Assembly: GCF_003573695.1 (NCBI RefSeq)
Contig: NC_039361.1
Coordinates: forward strand, 136,494,777-136,558,776
Source of the DNA: Papaver somniferum
Taxonomy: Eukaryota; Streptophyta; Magnoliopsida; Ranunculales; Papaveraceae
Reading direction: 5' to 3'
DNA: 64,000 bases
The notes under the pieces were generated by a model, which was given only the letters and a program-made list of their open reading frames with translations, did no database searches and was not told the origin of the DNA. The position numbers and the translations under genes are program-made. Position 1 is the stretch's first letter. Each line of letters starts with the position of its first letter. This document shows positions 57,800 to 64,000 of the stretch, piece after piece.

Positions 57800-59593
57800 T
57801 CTAAACATTAATGCGAAAACTATCCTTTTATATTGGTATTTTAAGATTTATCAGTGGGTCCCGTTTTTGGGCCCCATGATACTACAAATGTGAGAGGAGG
57901 CGGTTTTTGAGTTTTTTTAGGGCGGCATGTTTAAATTTTCATACTTGGGTTTTTTTTACATTTTATACCAAAAATCAGTACCAAGATATTAGACCTTAGA
58001 AAAAAAACTCAAAAACGAAAAAGAACCCGAAACCCTCTCACACCCTAAACCAGATAAACTCTGGGTTTTTTCTTCTCAATCTTCAAACCCTAACGAAGAA
58101 AATCAAGAAGAAACCTCCTTTAATCGGCTAATCTCTCCGTCCACCGGCTTTAGAGATGATTTAGTTGTTTTTATTTGCTAGATCTGTGGTATAATCATCA
58201 TGTTTTCATCTTTATTTCGAATTTAATTGCACTGGAGGAGTCTTTTCCTGCAATTGGTTGCTGTTGTTATTGTTCTTCCCTGAAATTGTTTACGGTGATG
58301 GTGGATTTACTTCTTCAAATGGTTTCTCCTGATTTACCTTACGTATCTATCAATCGTCTTATTCAGGTATAACTTTCATCTGTTCAGATTGAATCTTCAG
58401 TTTGGTGTTACTTAATTTATTAGAAGTTCTCTTTTATGGGAAATTTTGATGCTATCAAGTGTATTATCTTAAGGAAAAAGATTTCAAACTCCTTATCATC
58501 TCCTTGCAAAGTGTTTTCAATATCCAATTTCCAACCCTTATTTTCTTCTCAAGCCCGATCGATATCTATCACCGTCAATCTTGAGGTTGCTAACCCTATA
58601 TTTTTAATACAAAACCCCTTTAGTAACCCCCGTATCTCTATTGAATTTTTTAAAATCATTATCCTTTGGTTGCTTAAATCTGTTTGGCATCCTATAATCC
58701 CGCATCCTCAAAACCCAATTTCTAGTCAACCTGTTCGATCCTTCGACTATCGAGTTTATTATATAACCCAATCCTCAACACCTCCATGAACCTGATTATT
58801 TGTTTCCTGTAAAGGAAGTTTGTTTTCTCTTTTTACCTCCTTTGTTCCTTGTTAGCTCTCTGTAGCTGGATTGTCATTCAAAAGTGCTCGTTGGTGGTTG
58901 TGCTTGTTCCTTCAAACCACCAGTTCTTTTTTTGTCAGCTATTTGTCGCTGAATTTTTCGGTTAAGGTTTTATCTTAGTCCAATCTTTATTCACGTTAAA
59001 ATTGCCTTGTTGGTCTTATGGAGGTTTGATGGAGGATGTTTTTGCTTTGGAGGTTTGGGTTATTCTTCTATATAATAGGTTTAATGTATTACTTGATAAT
59101 TTCGGGTTTTAAGGAGAGAGATGAGTCGGTTATGGAAGTCTATATTGCAATTATGGGAGAAGTTCTTGAATATTATGGGTTTTTTCTCGTCGCCTTTCTT
59201 CTTGAAGCTAATTCTACTGGGCTTTCGAAAACTATGGGAGTCAAAGTAAAGGTAATTTTTACATACACTTGGACTGGGGCATATATATTTGCACATTCGT
59301 TGGCGATAGCGGAAGCAACAGCACATGCAACAATAGTAGCTGCAAAATATCCCAGTTTCACTTGCACAAAACGAAGACTATCAATTTTTGAAGATTTAGT
59401 TCAGTATTTTATACTAATGCAGAATGTCTCATTTTGCACCTTCTAGTCTCATTGATGCTATGAACTACTGCATAGAAATATCACTCAACCATATAATTGG
59501 GGTTTGAGAAAGATTCTAAAGCATAAGTAACAACATTGACAACAACATACAACGTCAACAAATAGCAGCAGCAACAATAAGACATGCCTCTTT
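57800..59593. other. Possible gene 5' end without a recognisable body
   Basis: A plant-type 5' leader (CACACCCTAAACCAG, CTTCAAACCCTAACGAAG) lies at 58040-58100. A short frame from ATG 58298 (MVDLLLQMVSPDLPYVSINR) ends at a CAG|GTATAAC donor at 58366. No downstream exon could be recognised. Longer frames at 58436-58789 and 59036-59446 match no family I know. Confidence 0.3.
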
Positions 59594-59905
59594 CACTACA
59601 GGAAACATGATAAATTTTATCCCAGTGCCGCGGACTAGCATTAAAAAGCTAAGCATCTTAACAGTTCTCTAGGGACGGGGATGCCCCACCGTTTTTGAGT
59701 CGTCGTAGTTACTTAATTTTGGTTAATTCGTAGTATAATATTTTTCTGTTTGTTGGATTTGTAGAATCACTTTCCTATCTCAGTCATAGGATAAGCTGCA
59801 TTGATAAGGCAACACTAGTTTCATTTTTCAGTCTAGTTTGAGTCTGTAATTTCGATTGCATCTCAGTTTTAGTAACCCTTGTAATAGCTTTATTAGACTT
59901 ATTAG
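59594..59905 (+). mobile_element. Possible CACTA element end
   Basis: CACTACAGGAAAC at 59594 after TTT is the standard start of plant CACTA (En/Spm) elements, and GGGACGGGGATGCCCCACCG at 59673 looks like a subterminal repeat. The opposite end is not in the window, and a copia LTR begins at 59906. Confidence 0.45.
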
Positions 59906-60582
59906 TGTTAGATACTCAAGGGCAGAGATTAGATACTACTTCAAGCCACATTCCAAGCTTTAAACTCAGTTTGAAGTTATGGATAAAGCCGGAACACAAG
60001 GAGGTGGACATATATCTTTTCAGCAGTATTACGCAATGTTGGACCAATTGCCGATTTCACACCTGCAAAACAGGGATTAAGACACAAAACAAAGTGACGA
60101 CTGAGTCACGACCAGGTCGCTCTCTTTAGGACGTTTCGTGGCTCTGCCTTGAATTTTGTGCAAGCAGTTCTTTTCCGTCACAACGCCCCCAGGATAAAAC
60201 AGTCGAGAAAAACTCTCTTTCAATCTCTCACGCACACAGTGATAAATCGATCACTTTTACTCTCTCTATTCTTGCTTAGAATTTTTGGTCTCTTGATACT
60301 CTGAAAAACAATAGTGTAAAAACTTGTATCTTCTTTCTGTTCTCAAAACTGTTTTTATAACCAGGCAGTCAATGCAGATTAATGGAGAATAAATTGGATT
60401 AATTGCTGCAATTAAAATTCGATTCGAAACAGTCAAAAAATGGGAAAATAGATCATGCCATAATTAGCGCAATTAAAACATAATTAAGTGCAGTAAAAAA
60501 CGGTTTGAAAAAATCTTTTAAAAACAGCAAAAATACTTTCCAAATTCAAGATACCTCCCAAGGACCCGTTCCCGGACTAATG

Positions 60583-60583
<1 letters not shown>

Positions 60584-60618
<35 letters not shown>
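60584..60618. repeat. (TA)n microsatellite
   Basis: About 17 TA units adjoin the tRNA-like segment and may be its tail. Confidence 0.9.
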
Positions 60619-60623
<5 letters not shown>

Positions 60624-60700
60624 ATCAGTAGGGGAAGGGATTCGATCCTGAGACCTAACCCTTCAGGCCCAAAATGCTTAACCACTGGGCCAAGCTCGAA
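60619..60700 (-). mobile_element. tRNA-derived SINE (A and B boxes) with TA-rich tail
   Basis: On the minus strand TTGGCCCAGTGG (60682-60693) matches an RNA polymerase III A box, and GGATCGAATCC (60638-60648) a B box 34 bp later. The intervals are those of tRNA-derived SINEs. A (TA)n tract follows in place of poly(A). There is no full cloverleaf, so it is not a working tRNA gene. Exact ends and target duplication were not found. Confidence 0.6.
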
Positions 60701-60750
60701 TTGTTGATATAAATGTATAAAAAAATTATTTTAAAACATATATCCCAACA

Positions 60751-60761
60751 ATCCCCCACTT
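60751..60761 (-). other. Polypurine tract of the copia element
   Basis: Read on the minus strand, AAGTGGGGGAT sits directly against the LTR start at 60750. It primes plus-strand DNA synthesis in such elements. Confidence 0.85.
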
Positions 60762-61255
60762 ATATTTTTAAAATCATTGAGAAAGATTCGTATAGTTATG
60801 TGCATAAGCAAAGGTATATTTCGATTTTGAACCTTTACATAGTATTAAATTCTCTGAACTCTGTCACAGAGTGAACACATGTCTTTTAAACTCTATGGAG
60901 AGAACAGATTACTTAACACACACACAACTATACTAAGAGTAAAGTCTTAAATGCCAGCACATTACGGCACTGTTCTTATCCCAGTTTCAATGAATGTTCT
61001 AGAGAACTGCCCATGTTCTCATAGAAAGCGGCCACACTTTCTCATTCACATAGGTGAGTCTATCAAAGGTACTCCTGTAGTTTGGTACCCCACTCTATAC
61101 AGAGCTTTAGACTTCATTAAGAGTTAAAAAACTTAACCTTAACCCGCTTCAGGATATCATGCCATGGAAAAGGTGCATGATTCAATCTCCATATCATTTG
61201 TGAATCGTTATTCCCTTTGAACATATTTCTAGGTGGGAATCCATCACAAAATTAT
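60762..61255. other. 3' non-coding region of the copia element
   Basis: This lies between the end of pol and the polypurine tract. No gene is seen. Confidence 0.6.
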
Positions 61256-62416
61256 TCAACTTCTAGTGGGAAAAAGTCCCATGCCTTTAAAGGTATATAA
61301 TACCTTTTCCCTAGCTAATCCTTTCGTCAAAGAATCAGCTAAGTTCTCTTCCGACCTAACATGATCCACACGTACAACACTAGTTGTGAGAAACTCTCTA
61401 ACTGTGTTGTGCTTTCGATGCATTTGTCGATTCTTACCGTTATAAAAACAGTTCTGTACTTTTGCAATAGCCGCGGTACTATCACAATGGATCATAATAG
61501 TTGGTATCGGTCTATCCCATATAGGAATTTGAGAAAATAAGTTTCTCAACCATCCTGCTTCTTCACTAGCTGCTGCTAGTGCTATCAATTCAGACTCCAT
61601 CGTATATTGAGTCAGAATTGTCTGTTTTTTTGACTTCCAAGACACATCGCCACCAGCAATATTAAACAAATATCCACAAGTGGCCTTGGAGTCATCTGAA
61701 AGAGAGTTCCAATCATCATCGCAATATCCTTCAAGGATTGCAGGAAATCTCTTATAGTGTAATCCTAGGTTAACGGTCTTTTTAAGATACCGCATAACCC
61801 TATCAACTGCATTCCAGTGTTCCAAAGCAGGACAACTGGTAAACCTGCATAAAAACCCCACTGCATATGCAATGTCTGGTCTGGTACAATCAGTTGCATA
61901 ACAAAGACTACCAATTATACTAGCATATTCAGATTGTCTAATGCTATCACCAGTATTCTTAAACAGTTTAACACTAGCATCAAAAGGAGTACTCACAGGT
62001 TTACAATCAAAATAGTTGTACTTCTTTAAAATCTTTTCAATATAATGAGACTGATCCAAAGAAATACCATCACTAGTTCTAGTAATCTTAATTCCCAGAA
62101 TTACACTAGATTCACCCAAATCTTTCATTTCAAAGTTAGACTTAAGCATATTCTTAGTTTGTTCAACCACAGACAAGTTTAAACCAAAAATCAACAAATC
62201 ATCCACATATAAACAAATCATGATGCATGTATTGTTTTCAAACTTATAGTATATGCATTTGTCACTTTCATTAATTCTGAAACCATGTGAAATCATCAAA
62301 TTATCAAATTTTTCATGCCATCGCTTAGGAGCTTGTTTCAAACCATACAATGACTTATCTAACTTACACACTTTATGTTCTTGACCAGGAACAACAAAAC
62401 CTTCAAGTTGTTCCAT
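61256..62416 (-). CDS. Ty1/copia reverse transcriptase C-terminal part and RNase H
   Basis: This 386-codon frame copies element RNA to DNA and degrades the RNA strand. It opens within the reverse transcriptase (VCKLDKSLYGLKQAPKRWHE), has the catalytic YVDDLLIFG box and continues to GSLCYATDCTRPDIAYAVG. The RNase H part has YCDDDWNS (Asp), a TMESELIALAAASEE block (Glu) and MIHCDSTAAIAKVQN (Asp), then ENLADSLTKGL near the end. All visible catalytic residues are present and the stop at 61256 is natural. It is the third segment of one polyprotein with 62443-62703 and 62734-63927; the breaks lie at homopolymer runs. Confidence 0.92.
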   Translation of the reverse strand: MEQLEGFVVPGQEHKVCKLDKSLYGLKQAPKRWHEKFDNLMISHGFRINESDKCIYYKFENNTCIMICLYVDDLLIFGLNLSVVEQTKNMLKSNFEMKDLGESSVILGIKITRTSDGISLDQSHYIEKILKKYNYFDCKPVSTPFDASVKLFKNTGDSIRQSEYASIIGSLCYATDCTRPDIAYAVGFLCRFTSCPALEHWNAVDRVMRYLKKTVNLGLHYKRFPAILEGYCDDDWNSLSDDSKATCGYLFNIAGGDVSWKSKKQTILTQYTMESELIALAAASEEAGWLRNLFSQIPIWDRPIPTIMIHCDSTAAIAKVQNCFYNGKNRQMHRKHNTVREFLTTSVVRVDHVRSEENLADSLTKGLAREKVLYTFKGMGLFPTRS

Positions 62417-62442
62417 GTAAATTTCTTCTTCTAATTCACCAT

Positions 62443-62703
62443 TTAAAAAAAGCTGTTTTTAACATCCATTTGATGAACAACAAGATTATGCACAGCATCA
62501 ACAGCAATCAAAACACGAATAAAAGTCAATCTTGTAACGGAAGAGTAAGTATCAAAGAAATCTACATCTTCTCTTTGTCTAAATCCTTTAGCTACCAACC
62601 TAGCTTTGTGTTTGTCTACTGAACCATCAGGATTCAACTTCATTTTAAGTACCCATTTACAACCTATTGCTTTGAAACCAGGGGTAAATCTGCTAGGTTC
62701 CAA
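62443..62703 (-). CDS. Ty1/copia reverse transcriptase N-terminal part
   Basis: The frame carries the start of the copia reverse transcriptase: AIGCKWVLKMKLNPDGSVDK, KARLVAKGFRQREDVDFFDTYS, then the first catalytic region VVHQMDVKNSFF. It breaks at a run of A and a run of T (about 62442-62458), where two extra bases seem to shift the frame; the continuation is the 61256-62416 frame. The gap to the integrase frame is 30 bp. Spacing and domain order fit a single copia polyprotein. Confidence 0.88.
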   Translation of the reverse strand: MEPSRFTPGFKAIGCKWVLKMKLNPDGSVDKHKARLVAKGFRQREDVDFFDTYSSVTRLTFIRVLIAVDAVHNLVVHQMDVKNSFF

Positions 62704-62733
62704 GTTCTATTAAGATTATGGGAATCCATTTCA

Positions 62734-63927
62734 TTATCTATGGCTTCTTGCCAAAAAACCGGATTCAGGAGAATTAAGTGCCTCTTGAAGACTAGAAGGG
62801 TCTTCCTCTAGGGTATAAACTTCAAAGTCAGAACCATAATCTGTCGCAATCCTAGACCTTTTACTACGCCTGGGTTTAATTTCAGCGTCTCTAGTCTCTG
62901 CAGTTCTAGGTTCTTCTATTATAAGTTTAGAACTTGTACTAGGTAGAGAACCCCCACTATTTCTAAATTCAAAAGGAAATCTATCTTCAAAGAAACCAGC
63001 ATCAATAGATTCAATAATAACTTTATTATTTAGATCAAAAAATCTATAAGCTTTACTGTTTTGAGCATACCTAACAAGAACACATTCATAAGCTTTACTA
63101 GCTAGCTTTGATCTTTTAGGATCATGAATACGAATATAAGCCAAACAACCCCATACTTTGAAATAAGATACATTTGGTTTTCTGTTTTTCCAAAATTCAT
63201 AGGGTGAAATTTTAGTTTCTGAATTTGTCACATGATTCAAAACACAGCAAATAGTCAGCAAAATTTCTCCCCACCAATGAGGGGCAGCACCAGAACTCAG
63301 CAAACATGCAGTCACAAGAGTAGTAAATGTACGATTCTTTCTTTCAGCTTTTCCATTCATTTCAGGATTATACGAAGCAGTTTTTTTATGTATAATTCCA
63401 GAAGATTCATAAATATCAGTGAATGGTTTAGAATCATATTCAGTTCCTCTATCACTACGAAATCTCTTAATTTTCCTACCAAATTGATTTTCAACTTCAG
63501 CAATAAAAACCTTAAATTTTTCAATAGCTTCATTCTTATGACTTAGCAAGTAAACATAGTTATAATTAGAATAATCACCAATAAAAGTCATGACATATCT
63601 CTTTCCATTTCTAGTTAATATACCTTCATATTCACACAAATCAGAATGCACTAACTCCAATGGTTCAGATTCTCTAATAACATATTTATGAGAACTCTTG
63701 GTTATCTTAGCTTGACTACAAGATTCACATGTTTTAAAATCGTGCATGGATAGTTTTGGAATAAGACCTTGCTTGCTCATGGTATCTACTGATCTATTGT
63801 TCACATGACAAAGTCTAGCATGCCAAACATTAAAAGTACACACCATATAAGAAGAAGATGCAATTTTATTCATTTCAACATTAAGCTTAAACATTCCATC
63901 AGCAGCATAACCTTTTCCTACAAACAC
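62734..63927 (-). CDS. Ty1/copia gag-pre-integrase and integrase
   Basis: Integrase inserts the DNA copy into the genome. The first ~80 residues hold the HHCC zinc-binding module (WHARLCHVN ... CESC). The core follows with the D-D-E residues in VHSDLCE, RSDRGTEYDS and GKAERKNRT. A GKRYVMTFIGDYSNY stretch and the later WGCLAYIRIHDPKR block fit copia integrases, and a C-terminal basic stretch (RRSKRSR) follows. The frame ends by a shift at a run of six T (about 62755), just before the usual linker to reverse transcriptase. Upstream protease and gag lie beyond the window edge. The element runs towards lower coordinates and ends at the LTR at 59906. Confidence 0.92.
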   Translation of the reverse strand: MFVGKGYAADGMFKLNVEMNKIASSSYMVCTFNVWHARLCHVNNRSVDTMSKQGLIPKLSMHDFKTCESCSQAKITKSSHKYVIRESEPLELVHSDLCEYEGILTRNGKRYVMTFIGDYSNYNYVYLLSHKNEAIEKFKVFIAEVENQFGRKIKRFRSDRGTEYDSKPFTDIYESSGIIHKKTASYNPEMNGKAERKNRTFTTLVTACLLSSGAAPHWWGEILLTICCVLNHVTNSETKISPYEFWKNRKPNVSYFKVWGCLAYIRIHDPKRSKLASKAYECVLVRYAQNSKAYRFFDLNNKVIIESIDAGFFEDRFPFEFRNSGGSLPSTSSKLIIEEPRTAETRDAEIKPRRSKRSRIATDYGSDFEVYTLEEDPSSLQEALNSPESGFLARSHR

Positions 63928-64000
63928 TCTGTTTTTAGAAATTGTGTAAACATCAGATCCAATAGTATGATACAGCCCAGCCTTGTTGAGAAGTTAGCCG

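Larger units (their letters stand above)
59906..60750 (-). repeat. 3' LTR of a Ty1/copia element
   Basis: On the minus strand it starts TGTTGGGATATATG and ends GAGTATCTAACA, 845 bp with TGTT/AACA ends. A TATA (GGTTATAAAAAC on the minus strand) lies at 60350-60361. The candidate target duplication ATTAG precedes it at 59901-59905, but the partner lies outside the window. The LTR holds an (AT)n tract and a SINE-like insert. Confidence 0.82.

Noticed and set aside
62350..63546. Plus-strand frames at 62350-62622 and 63232-63546
   Set aside because: They are antisense to the copia integrase and reverse transcriptase.

Overview
This window is plant nuclear DNA, almost certainly from a flowering plant. 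It is AT-rich and holds one recognisable host gene, an intronless P-class pentatricopeptide repeat (PPR) gene of the type that plants carry in hundreds of copies. The rest is nested Ty1/copia and Ty3/gypsy LTR retrotransposons, LINE remnants, a tRNA-derived SINE and miniature DNA transposons. The sequence alone does not fix the genus. No rRNA gene, canonical tRNA gene, CRISPR array or bacterial operon was seen.

Layout. 1-4.7 kb: PPR gene on the minus strand, with three frameshifts near its 3' end and a duplicated 5' flank. 4.7-7.2 kb: two related SANT/Myb-like transposon gene relics facing each other across short dyad repeats. 7.2-26 kb: a decayed minus-strand Ty3/gypsy element, split by a solo copia LTR (7542-8433, TSD TATCT) and by a 15-kb insertion (10953-25932, TSD ACATC). 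That insertion is a Sirevirus-like non-autonomous element that has gag but no pol; a second copy of the same family sits inside it (17041-23256, TSD GACGT/GATGT). 26-29.3 kb: 5' LTR, tRNA-Asp-type primer site and gag of a second gypsy element. 29.3-42 kb: a short 20-bp tandem array, diverged LTRs, hAT-like MITEs, two LINE 3' ends, a 40-bp-TIR element and a three-copy ~180-bp tandem repeat. 42-52.4 kb: gypsy LTR pieces holding a chromovirus-type solo LTR (45620-51914), which in turn holds a solo Sirevirus-like LTR (48798-51254, TSD TGTTT) and a small MITE. 53.4-54.3 kb: a striking array of about twenty 18-bp palindromes, mostly spaced 31-32 bp. 56-59.6 kb: a Stowaway MITE, a large foldback repeat, a possible orphan 5' exon and a CACTA-like end. 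59.9-64 kb: 3' LTR, polypurine tract, RNase H, reverse transcriptase and integrase of a well-preserved minus-strand Ty1/copia element running off the window.

The genes do not form a pathway. The main story is insertion order: old gypsy copies were broken by solo LTRs and by a self-nested non-autonomous copia family. Related LTRs of that copia family, at five or six places, keep a common backbone but carry different repeated motifs in the region upstream of transcription. Positions, TSDs and TIRs were read by eye; family assignments rest on motif recognition, not database searches.
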